NCBI RefSeq assembly: GCF_017487345.1
Contig: NZ_CP062006.1
Coordinates: 1,494,001-1,558,000, forward strand
Origin: Brevundimonas pondensis
GTDB taxonomy: Bacteria > Pseudomonadota > Alphaproteobacteria > Caulobacterales > Caulobacteraceae
DNA length: 64,000 nt
Reading direction: 5' to 3'
Below, piece by piece: positions 34,686 through 42,135 of the stretch (positions are counted from its first letter, which is position 1; every line of letters begins with the position of its first letter). The notes beneath the pieces are model-generated. The model saw nothing but the letters and a program-made list of their open reading frames with translations, was not told the origin of the DNA and ran no database searches. Both the position numbers and the translations under genes were made by a program.

Positions 34686-36532
34686 GGTTCATGCTCCATC
34701 CGTGGGGGCTGAGACGCGTCCATGACGCGGTCGAGCCAGTCGCGGACCTCCCGTTCCGAAGAGCCGTGAGCCGGCGGCGGCAGCCCCTCCTCGGCGAAAG
34801 CCCGGACGATCGCGTCCAGATCCGCGTCCACGTCCTCTTCCGACGTCGGCGGCGGCGGTACGGGGGGACCGGGAGGACATTGTGGGAGCTGAGGGACGTC
34901 CGGCGGCGGACGCAGGCGGCGACGGAAGACCGCCTCGCGGTAGTAGGCGATCTTCCGGCCCCGAACGGCGGGGAGACCCGCCTTGAGGACTAGGAGGGTG
35001 GAGGCGGGCAGGCGCATGAGCTCCTGAGGCAGCATCAGGGGGCGCCGCTGGTCCGAGACGGTGATCATCCTTCGACCGGCGCCTAGCCCCCGGGGGCGGC
35101 TGCGGCTGAGGGCGGCATAGGTGTAGGCGCCCAGGCGTTCGCTGAGGTCCTGAGCCGTCTTCAGCTCCTTGGGCGCAAAGACCACTTCAATGCCGCAGTT
35201 GGCGAAGATGTCTTCAGCCATATCGACGCCGTAGATCGCTCTCAGCTGGGCCGGGCTCTGGATCACCGGCAGCAGCCGAATGCCGTAGCCCGCGACCCAG
35301 GAGAAGGCATGGGCCAGGACCGGAGCCGGACCGAGCCGGGCGAATTCGTCGAGCAGCACGAGAACGGGCCTGTCGTCGGGACCCGGCAGAGCGCGACTGT
35401 TGAGGTCGACCAGCTGCTGAAACAGCAGGCTGTAGAGGGGCGCGACGCGAAGCAGGTTGTCGGGCGTGGCGCCGAGATAGAGCGACATGCGTCCCTGTCT
35501 CAGGTCCCGGAGGTCGAAGTCGCTGTCGGCCGTCGCCGCATCCACCCTCGGGTTCAGCCATAGCCCCATGCGGGTCGTGATGGTCTGGCGGATCGAGGCG
35601 AAGGTGTTCTCGCTCGATGCGCAGAAATCGTTGAGGGCGGAGACGCAGGCGGGGGGCAGAGGCGCGCCGGAGCGGCGTCGGGCTTCCACGACCTTGGGAA
35701 AACGGGTGCGCGGGTCGTCGGCGGTCAGCTGACGGAAGATCCCGCCCAGGGTGAAGGGCAGGGGCGGGCTCGCCGCCACATAGGCGCCGACGCCGATGAA
35801 GCCTATGCGGGCGGCCTCCGACCAGAAGGGATCGGCGTGGTCATGGCCCGGAAACAGCATGACCGCCATCCGCTGAAGCTCGTCGAGCACGGCGTTGGCG
35901 TCCGAGCGGTCGATGTGTCCGAGCGGATTGAACCGGACGGTGCGGCCGGCCGACGCCAGAGGATCGAACATGAGGATACGCTGACCGTGTTCGGCGCGGT
36001 AGCCGGCCGTGGCCGTGAAGTTCTCGCGTTTGATGTCGAGCACCACGACCGAATGGGGCCAGGCCAGGAGATTGGGGATCACGATCCCGACCCCCTTTCC
36101 CGTGCGGGTCGGTGCATGGAGCATCACATGCTCCGGACCTTCGGCGATCAGGAAACCGCCGCCCGGAACGCGACCGAGGATGATCCCCTCGCGGGCGCGC
36201 AGGCCCGCCGCGCGCTGTTCGGCCGCCGTGGCCCATCGGGCCGCGCCGTGAAGAGGACGGCGGCGGGATAGGGCGAGAACGGCTACCGCGGGCAGGACGG
36301 ACAGGCCGGTGGAGGCGCCGCCGATCATCAGCCAGCGGCGGACATCGGGATCATGGCGGTAGTACAGGAACCAGGCAGGCGCCCTCAGGGGATCCAGATC
36401 CGGCGTGAATCGGCCCAGACCGATCAGGGCTATGGTTCCGCCGCCGATCGCCATGAGCAGGAAGGCGGCCAGGAGACCGACGACCCACCGTGCGGCGTCA
36501 GGACCCGACGCGGCGCTTGCGGAGCGGGTCAT
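34682..36532 (-). CDS. virD4: Type IV coupling protein (VirD4/TraG)
   Basis: 616 residues. Two N-terminal membrane helices (about 18-38 and 63-82), then the hexameric ATPase with Walker A APTRTGKGVGIVIPNLL (about 146) and Walker B VLVLLDEFARLG (about 397). It links the relaxosome to the transfer channel and drives the strand through. The C-terminal tail is Pro- and acid-rich. It overlaps virB11 by about 35 nt and the LPD7 gene by 4 nt. Confidence 0.92.
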   Translation of the reverse strand: MTRSASAASGPDAARWVVGLLAAFLLMAIGGGTIALIGLGRFTPDLDPLRAPAWFLYYRHDPDVRRWLMIGGASTGLSVLPAVAVLALSRRRPLHGAARWATAAEQRAAGLRAREGIILGRVPGGGFLIAEGPEHVMLHAPTRTGKGVGIVIPNLLAWPHSVVVLDIKRENFTATAGYRAEHGQRILMFDPLASAGRTVRFNPLGHIDRSDANAVLDELQRMAVMLFPGHDHADPFWSEAARIGFIGVGAYVAASPPLPFTLGGIFRQLTADDPRTRFPKVVEARRRSGAPLPPACVSALNDFCASSENTFASIRQTITTRMGLWLNPRVDAATADSDFDLRDLRQGRMSLYLGATPDNLLRVAPLYSLLFQQLVDLNSRALPGPDDRPVLVLLDEFARLGPAPVLAHAFSWVAGYGIRLLPVIQSPAQLRAIYGVDMAEDIFANCGIEVVFAPKELKTAQDLSERLGAYTYAALSRSRPRGLGAGRRMITVSDQRRPLMLPQELMRLPASTLLVLKAGLPAVRGRKIAYYREAVFRRRLRPPPDVPQLPQCPPGPPVPPPPTSEEDVDADLDAIVRAFAEEGLPPPAHGSSEREVRDWLDRVMDASQPPRMEHEP

Positions 36533-37505
36533 GCCAGACCTCGGTCATGCGGAAACAGCCCCCTGTCTTCTTCATCTGCACCACCACATCGACCAGGAGG
36601 TGCAGCAGAGCGCGGATGTCGTCGCGGGGCAGATCGCGCCCGCCGTCGGATTCCCGCACAAGCAGGGTCAGCTGCTCGAAGGCGAGAGCGGCGGAATCGG
36701 CATGGACCGTGGTGATCGAGCCCGGGTGGCCGGAATTGACGTTGCGCAGGTAGAAGAAGGCCGTGCCGTCGCGGAGCTCCTGGAGCAGAATGCGGTCCGG
36801 CCGCATCCGCAGCGCGCTTTCCAGCAGGGCCTTGGGCCCGACCTGTGCCGAGCCCTGTCCGTCCTTGGAATAGGTCATGTGGACGATGTTGCGATGAGGG
36901 GCGACGAGTTCGCGCGCATCCTCGATGGTCAGAAGCCGCTCTTCGGGCGGGATCAGCGCGATCAGTCCCTTGGCGAAGGTGGTCTTTCCCGAGCCGGTGG
37001 CTCCGGACACCAGGATGTTGCGGCGGGCTTCTACAGCCAGGCGGAAGAAGGCGGGCCAGTCGCTCCGGTCGCGCAGGCGCATCAGCTCGGCATCGGTCTC
37101 ATCGACCCGGCTGCCGCACGCCGCGGCCGTCCGGTCGAACAGCCCTCCGGCCCTGAAGTCCTCAAGCGTCAGCTGACGCTTTGAGGGCTTGCGGATGGTG
37201 AGCGACACCGTGCCCTGCGGGGCCACGGGCGGCAGGACGATCTGGCAGCGGGCCTCGTCCGGCAGAACGGTGGAGCAGATCGGACGGTCGTCGCCGATGT
37301 CCTGACGGGTGTAGGCGGCCGCCGCCACGGCCAGGGTCCGCAGCCAAGCCTCGGACAGCGTCGGGATCTCATGCCAGACCCAACGCCCTGCGCGCTCCAC
37401 CCCGACCTCTCCGGGGCGGTTGACGACCAGCTCGGTCACGTCGTCCGGAGCCAGCAGCGGCTGGAGCGGCGCGAGGTAGTGATCAAGGACGGCCGTGTCG
37501 CCCAT
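36498..37505 (-). CDS. virB11: VirB11-like transfer ATPase
   Basis: 335 residues from the ATG at 37505; a GTG one codon earlier is also possible. N-terminal domain, then Walker A SGATGSGKTTFAKGLI (about 172), the Asp box LTIEDARELV, Walker B-like ALRMRPDRILLQELRDGTAF and the His box GHPGSITTVHAD. It is a cytoplasmic hexameric ATPase that powers pilus assembly and substrate transfer with VirB4 and VirD4. Its start shares one base with the stop of virB10 (TGATG). Confidence 0.92.
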   Translation of the reverse strand: MGDTAVLDHYLAPLQPLLAPDDVTELVVNRPGEVGVERAGRWVWHEIPTLSEAWLRTLAVAAAAYTRQDIGDDRPICSTVLPDEARCQIVLPPVAPQGTVSLTIRKPSKRQLTLEDFRAGGLFDRTAAACGSRVDETDAELMRLRDRSDWPAFFRLAVEARRNILVSGATGSGKTTFAKGLIALIPPEERLLTIEDARELVAPHRNIVHMTYSKDGQGSAQVGPKALLESALRMRPDRILLQELRDGTAFFYLRNVNSGHPGSITTVHADSAALAFEQLTLLVRESDGGRDLPRDDIRALLHLLVDVVVQMKKTGGCFRMTEVWHDPLRKRRVGS

Positions 37506-38644
37506 CACCGCGCCCTCAGGCGGTAGACCGAGGCGAAGTCGAGATCCCGGGCCACGAAGATGGAGACCTCGCCGCCCTGTTCCTTCCTCAGGGTGGGCGG
37601 GATGCCGACGGAGTCCTCAAGGGCCGTCGAAGCGGCGTCGGAGGTGACGCGGACGCCGGACCGGTCGGCGCCGAGATCGACTGCGGCTGAGGTCGCTCCG
37701 CCGACGATGCTGAGCAGCAGGGCGCCGCCGAAGCGCTCCCAGAAATGGGTCTCGATGCGGCCGTCGAAGCCGCCTCGGCCGAGCGCATCGGCGGCCGGCG
37801 AGGCCAAAGTCACGGTCACCCCGTCCGGGGTGACGGCGCGGGTCCAGAGCACGAACAGCCGGCCGCGTCCCCGCTGAAGGCCCGAGCGGTATTCCCCCAG
37901 AACCCGGGTGCCGCGCTCCATCAGCACCACGGAACCGTCGTCGGACCAGACGTCTTGGGGCGTGATGCAGCTGACGAAGCCGGGCGTCACGCTGTCCATC
38001 GCCGTCTGCAGCACGCATGGAACGCTCGATCCGGCGGTGATGAGGAAGCGACGGTCGGACAGGCGATCCGCCCGGACCCTGTCGATGGGGCCAGCCTGAC
38101 GCAACCGATCCAGGTCGGTCGGTGCGGTCGGCTCGGAAGATGCGGGCGCCCAACCCTGTGCAGGGTCCGAGCGCGGCGCGGCGCCGGAGCGGCTGTAGGC
38201 GAGGACCGGCGCCCGCCGGGCGCTTTCCGCCAGAGCACGGCGCTGCTCGTCGAGCGACGGATCGGCCTCCGGGGATGCCGAGGCGGCGCCGTCGATCGCG
38301 GGGACCAGTGGTTCGCCGGTCAATGACGGGGCGGACGGGTCCGGCGTGCTCAGCAGGGGCGGCTCGGCGCGGCGCCGGGCGGGTTCGAACGGCACGAACT
38401 GGCGGGCCGGTTCGTCTGCGCGTTCGGGGGGCGGGCGGTCGCCCCGGTCCCAGCCGGCGAAGAGGAGGACGCCGCAACCTGCCGCCAGGGCGGCCAGGAT
38501 GATCCATCGGCCTCTCGGACCTCCCAGCCGACCTGCCACCGGCGAGATGGTCCGGTCGCCCGCAGGCCGCTTCTTTGCGCGCGTCGGGGGCCCCGAAGCG
38601 TCGGCGTCGCCGTGGGGGGCGATCGGATCGTCGGGGCCGTTCAT
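37505..38644 (-). CDS. virB10: VirB10-like core-complex protein
   Basis: 379 residues. Cytoplasmic N-terminus, one membrane helix (about 46-64, WIILAALAAGCGVLLFAGW), a Pro/Ala-rich periplasmic linker, and the TrbI/VirB10 beta-barrel domain (about 195-379) with LITAGSSVPCVLQTAMDSVTPG-like and SVVLMERGTRVLGEYRSGLQ-like blocks (both shortened here). It spans both membranes and passes the energy signal to the outer-membrane pore. Overlaps virB9 and virB11 by a few bases. Confidence 0.92.
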   Translation of the reverse strand: MNGPDDPIAPHGDADASGPPTRAKKRPAGDRTISPVAGRLGGPRGRWIILAALAAGCGVLLFAGWDRGDRPPPERADEPARQFVPFEPARRRAEPPLLSTPDPSAPSLTGEPLVPAIDGAASASPEADPSLDEQRRALAESARRAPVLAYSRSGAAPRSDPAQGWAPASSEPTAPTDLDRLRQAGPIDRVRADRLSDRRFLITAGSSVPCVLQTAMDSVTPGFVSCITPQDVWSDDGSVVLMERGTRVLGEYRSGLQRGRGRLFVLWTRAVTPDGVTVTLASPAADALGRGGFDGRIETHFWERFGGALLLSIVGGATSAAVDLGADRSGVRVTSDAASTALEDSVGIPPTLRKEQGGEVSIFVARDLDFASVYRLRAR

Positions 38645-39447
38645 GACCCGCCTCTCTTGCGGACGCGCTCGACCCGCGGGGACGCTGTTCCTGTGCCCGT
38701 TGCGCCCGCCCGGTCGTCGAAGGCTTCGTTAAAGAGGCAGAGGACCGCCCGGCCGCGCCTCAGACGCAGACCGCGCACCACGCTGTGGATGACCACGAAT
38801 TCGCCCCGCACGTCATAGGGAACAAGCCGCTCGGTCCCGCCGTCGGTCTCGAAGATGGCCGGAACGGCCTGGCTGCCGGGAAAGCGCAGAACGGTGAAGC
38901 GGCCGTTGTCGCTCACCTCGCTGGGCTGCAGGGCGGCGTCGCCCTGGGCGGACCAGGCGAAGTTGCGGGGCCCTTCGATCGCGCCTTGGGACAGTTCCAG
39001 CCCGATCAGGCGGTTCTCGGCCGTCCGGGCGGCCTCAGCCAGAGCTGCTTCGGCGACGGCGCGCTCGTCGGCCGGATAATGGAAGCGGACCTGATGGACG
39101 GCGGCGGCCGTCGCCCGCGCGTCGAGCGCGAAGGCGTAGTGGCGGAGTTCGCCGCCCGCGCGTTCCGTGACCACCAGCAGGTTCGTCGGCGCGTGTCGTT
39201 CGCGGGGCTTCAGGAACAGGACGGAACCCTCCGCCGCCACCTCCCAGGCGACGCTGTCGCCGACAGCGGCATGGCGGATGGTTTCGTCCGGCGAAAAGAT
39301 GATCTGGGTCGCGGTGCGGAAGGCGCCGTCGATGCGGTGGACGACGTCGGGCGCATAGACCAGGTCGCGGATGCGGGCGTCCTGGGCGACGGCGGGCGCG
39401 GCCAGGGCGAGAAGGCATGCGCCGAGCAGGGCGGCGGGCGGTCTCAT
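38641..39447 (-). CDS. virB9: VirB9-like outer-membrane core protein
   Basis: 268 residues from the ATG at 39447. Signal peptide ALLGACLLALAAPAVAQ, then the N-terminal VirB9 domain (IRDLVYAPDVVHRIDGAFRT, IIFSPDETIRHAAVGDS) and the C-terminal outer-membrane part (NRLIGLELSQGAIEGPRNF-like, PSEVSDNGRFTVLRFPG, DVRGEFVVIHSVVRGLRLRRG, separated). It forms the outer-membrane pore with VirB7 and VirB10. It overlaps virB8 and virB10 by 4 nt each. Confidence 0.92.
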   Translation of the reverse strand: MRPPAALLGACLLALAAPAVAQDARIRDLVYAPDVVHRIDGAFRTATQIIFSPDETIRHAAVGDSVAWEVAAEGSVLFLKPRERHAPTNLLVVTERAGGELRHYAFALDARATAAAVHQVRFHYPADERAVAEAALAEAARTAENRLIGLELSQGAIEGPRNFAWSAQGDAALQPSEVSDNGRFTVLRFPGSQAVPAIFETDGGTERLVPYDVRGEFVVIHSVVRGLRLRRGRAVLCLFNEAFDDRAGATGTGTASPRVERVRKRGGS

Positions 39448-40127
39448 CGGATCACCTCCGGATCGGAACGGTAGGAGAGAACCTGGAAGCCCAGGGGATT
39501 GCGCAGCCGGTCGGCCTCGGTCATCGGCGCCCGCGTGTAGGAAAAGCCGATGGTCGCGATCCAATCGCTCTCCTCGACCTGCTGCGCGCGGCGGACCGTC
39601 CGACGGTAGCGGACGTTGGCCACTTCGGGATTGATGAAGCCGACGGCCCGGATCGACACAGAGGCCTCAGCCTGAGGGCCGTAGAGGTTCTGCGGGCTCG
39701 CGGGGTTGGTTCCTCGGAACAGGTCGGCCCAGCGCCGCTGTTCCGTCGGCCCGGACAGAATGGAGACCAGCCGGAAATTCTCTTCCGCGGCGGCGTCGAG
39801 ATAGCCCTCGCGGGCGCGGACGTACTGCGCCAGAAAGTACTTGCTGACAGCTTCCTCATATCGGACCGGGCCGGTCTCCTGCGACAGGCTCCGGGCCAGA
39901 TCGACCGCGCCGGTCGTCTGATCGACGCGGATGACGAAGGGCTCGACCGTCTTCAGGGGCGTCAGTCCCGCCACGGCGAGGACGGCGGCGCCGGCCAGGG
40001 CGGCGGATGCCGCGGCTGCGGTCCAGGCCAGACGTCGGGAGCGGACAGCAGAGGCCAACCGATCCTGGTCCCAGCGCTTCGCCTCCGCGAAATAGCGCTT
40101 CAGCTCGTCGGAGGGGACGCCGGTCAT
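39444..40127 (-). CDS. virB8: VirB8-like inner-membrane assembly protein
   Basis: 227 residues from the ATG at 40127. Short cytoplasmic start (ELKRYFAEAKRWDQDRLAS), one membrane helix (about 33-54), and the periplasmic NTF2-like VirB8 fold with YEEAVSKYFLAQYVRAREGY, FRGTNPASPQNLYGP and RYRRTVRRAQQVEESDWIAT-like segments. It nucleates the channel and binds VirB9/10. Overlaps the lipoprotein gene by 4 nt. Confidence 0.92.
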   Translation of the reverse strand: MTGVPSDELKRYFAEAKRWDQDRLASAVRSRRLAWTAAAASAALAGAAVLAVAGLTPLKTVEPFVIRVDQTTGAVDLARSLSQETGPVRYEEAVSKYFLAQYVRAREGYLDAAAEENFRLVSILSGPTEQRRWADLFRGTNPASPQNLYGPQAEASVSIRAVGFINPEVANVRYRRTVRRAQQVEESDWIATIGFSYTRAPMTEADRLRNPLGFQVLSYRSDPEVIR

Positions 40128-40333
40128 GCGCAGCCTCCCGACGCGCCGCCGGCGGACGGCAAGGTCTCCGCCTGCGTATCGACCGACGTAGGGGAGGGCG
40201 GCAGAAGCGCCGATCCGTGCGGATTGGCCGGCCGTCGGGCCCGGCCGTCGCAGACCGGCAAAGGGTCGGCCTTGATCGCGGCGCAGCCGGCGGCGGGCAG
40301 GAGGAGGGCGATGAGAAGAAGCGGAATGCGCAT
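40124..40333 (-). CDS. Small lipoprotein, VirB7-like
   Basis: 69 residues. A type II signal peptide with the lipobox LPAAGC (lipid-modified C17) is followed by a Pro/Ser-rich tail with two more Cys (C29 and C68). VirB7 proteins are small lipoproteins that hold VirB9 at the outer membrane through Cys or contacts. The position between virB6 and virB8 and the 4-nt overlap support this role; the sequence itself is too short to assign by similarity. Confidence 0.75.
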   Translation of the reverse strand: MRIPLLLIALLLPAAGCAAIKADPLPVCDGRARRPANPHGSALLPPSPTSVDTQAETLPSAGGASGGCA

Positions 40334-40336
40334 GGA

Positions 40337-41257
40337 TCAGCGTCCTTGAGGTCGGATGGAGCCGCCGCCGCGCGGCGGCGCCCGGCCCGCCTCGACGGGA
40401 CCGGAGGCGCGGCCGGCACGGCCGGAACCGAGAGCTGCGGCGTTGGCGAAGTCGGCGAGGCCGGCGCTTGCGCCGCCCGCCACCCCTGCGGCGATGGCCG
40501 GGGTCTGGAGAAAGAAGATCGCGCCGAGCAGGCACAAGGCGATGAAGATCAGCCCGCCCACCATCGGGTCATGGCCTTCGATGGCGCTCCACTGATCGCG
40601 CACCAGGGCCAGCACCAGCTGAAAGATGGTGATCATGAGGGCGAATAGGACAAGGTAGTTCACCGCCTGGCTGAGCCAGCCGAAGAAATAGCGGCGGGTG
40701 GCGTCGAACAGGGCCGCGGCGATGAAGATCGGCCCGAGCGCCACGAGCAGCGCCAGGGCCAGCTTGGCGACCATGACGACGCCGAATCCCAGGGCGCAGG
40801 CGAGAGCCCCGATGACCAGCACGGCCGCCGCGACGATGTAGGGCGCGGGGTCGAAGGCCGAGCCCTCCCGGGCGATGGTCTCGCTGAGATAACCCGCATA
40901 GGCCAGGAATTGATCGAAGGCCGCTCCTACATTGGGCGCGGCTGAGCCGCTGATCGCCTGGGTCAGGGCGTTCGGCAGGTCCACGAATAACGGCTGGGTG
41001 ACGAAGCCGGAATAGGCCGCCGTGGTCGCCAGCGCATAGAGAAGCGCCAGCTTGATGGAGCGGATCGCGAAATCCATGACCGGTTCGCTGATGGCCCCGC
41101 GCAGTATGGCGTAGCCGTAGAGCAGCACATAGAGAACCAGGGCGACGCGCAGCGGGCCTTCGACCGCGGCTATCACGGACGACAGTCTATCGCCGAGGAA
41201 GGTGTTCAGCCGCTCGTCGATGAAGAGATAGCTGGGCTCGAAGACGCGCAGGCTCAT
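40337..41257 (-). CDS. virB6: VirB6/TrbL-like polytopic membrane protein
   Basis: 306 residues with about six to seven membrane helices (for example VALVLYVLLYGYAILRG, ALLYALATTAAYSGF, ILVIGALACALGFGVVMVAK-like, LALLVALGPIFIAAALF, ALCLLGAIFFLQTPAIAAG). A Gly/Ala/Arg-rich tail follows. VirB6 lies at the base of the channel and contacts the moving DNA. ATG at 41257 with a GAGGAG site that lies over the end of the preceding small gene. Confidence 0.88.
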   Translation of the reverse strand: MSLRVFEPSYLFIDERLNTFLGDRLSSVIAAVEGPLRVALVLYVLLYGYAILRGAISEPVMDFAIRSIKLALLYALATTAAYSGFVTQPLFVDLPNALTQAISGSAAPNVGAAFDQFLAYAGYLSETIAREGSAFDPAPYIVAAAVLVIGALACALGFGVVMVAKLALALLVALGPIFIAAALFDATRRYFFGWLSQAVNYLVLFALMITIFQLVLALVRDQWSAIEGHDPMVGGLIFIALCLLGAIFFLQTPAIAAGVAGGASAGLADFANAAALGSGRAGRASGPVEAGRAPPRGGGSIRPQGR

Positions 41258-41269
41258 GGCGGGATCTCC

Positions 41270-41410
41270 TCAGCGGAGCTGCCGGTAGAGGGCTTCGCGG
41301 TTCAGGCGCTCGGCCTCGACCGGACCCCGGGGGACGAAGCGGTCGACGGGGCCGTCGGTGTCCGGACAGGCGGCGGGAACCGGGGCCGTGAGGTACGGGG
41401 CGGCCTTCAC
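41270..41410 (-). CDS. Predicted 46-aa protein between virB5 and virB6
   Basis: GTG at 41410 overlaps the virB5 stop (GTGA), and the frame runs to a TGA at 41270-41272. The product is 46 residues, Pro-rich at first (AAPYLTAPVPAACPDTDGP) and charged at the end (VEAERLNREALYRQLR), with one Cys. No membrane helix or signal. The tight overlap and the shared reading direction favour a real gene; the stretch could also just be leader for virB6. No family recognised. Confidence 0.5.
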   Translation of the reverse strand: MKAAPYLTAPVPAACPDTDGPVDRFVPRGPVEAERLNREALYRQLR

Positions 41411-42135
41411 CGGATGGTCTCCCTGTAAGTCGCCAGCCGGGCGTCCCTGGCCGCGGCGGCGCGCTCGCGGGCGCGCTGTTCCTCGAGCCGCGCCTCGGCG
41501 GCCTGTGTCAGAGCCAGTCCCTGAAGCCGGACCTGTTCGTTCTGGATCAGCGCCTGTTCGGCCGCTAGACGCGCCTCCAGGTCCATCACCGCCCGGGCGT
41601 TGGGCGCGGTGTCGAGCGCGCGGCGCAGGGCTTCCAGCCCTTTCAGCCGCCGGTCGGCCGCCTCCCCAAGAGCCTCGCCGAGGGCGAGGTCGCGGGCGGT
41701 GCGCGCCCCGGCCCGCTCCAGGGCGTCACGATAGTAGCGTTCGGTCTCCGGGACGTTTCCGGGCGGGGGTGCGTAGACACGGGTTCCGGCGCGGATGGCG
41801 TCGGCCCGTTCGGCAAGGGCGCCGAGCGCCGACAGATCACCTTCGGCGGCGCTCCGCAGCGCCCGCAGGTCGGGAAGCGGATTGCGCACCTCGGGAAAGC
41901 CCAGCTCTGAGGCCACCCGGTTGACGTCGGACAGGTCGTTCAAGCTCTCGAACAGCTGCCGGCCCTGGCGCACCTGTTCGCGCAGCTGCTCGAGCTGGTC
42001 GAGGGCGGTCCGCGCCTCGCGCACCAGTTGGGCGTAGGAGGTCGGATCGTGGACGATCTGCTGTGCTCGGGCGCCGTCCGCGACGCTCAGGAGGGCGGCG
42101 GCGGCCGAAACCGCGCCGAGGATGCGGCGGATCAT
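41407..42135 (-). CDS. virB5: VirB5-like pilus-tip protein
   Basis: 242 residues with a signal peptide (ILGAVSAAAALLSVADGARAQ) and a long helical body: SYAQLVREARTALDQLEQLREQVRQG (split), LSDVNRVASELGFPEVRNPLPDL, and a coiled-coil end rich in Glu and Arg (LTQAAEARLEEQRARERAAA). This is the P-type conjugative VirB5/TrbJ family, a minor pilus component exported to the periplasm. Overlaps virB4 by 4 nt. Confidence 0.87.
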   Translation of the reverse strand: MIRRILGAVSAAAALLSVADGARAQQIVHDPTSYAQLVREARTALDQLEQLREQVRQGRQLFESLNDLSDVNRVASELGFPEVRNPLPDLRALRSAAEGDLSALGALAERADAIRAGTRVYAPPPGNVPETERYYRDALERAGARTARDLALGEALGEAADRRLKGLEALRRALDTAPNARAVMDLEARLAAEQALIQNEQVRLQGLALTQAAEARLEEQRARERAAAARDARLATYRETIR

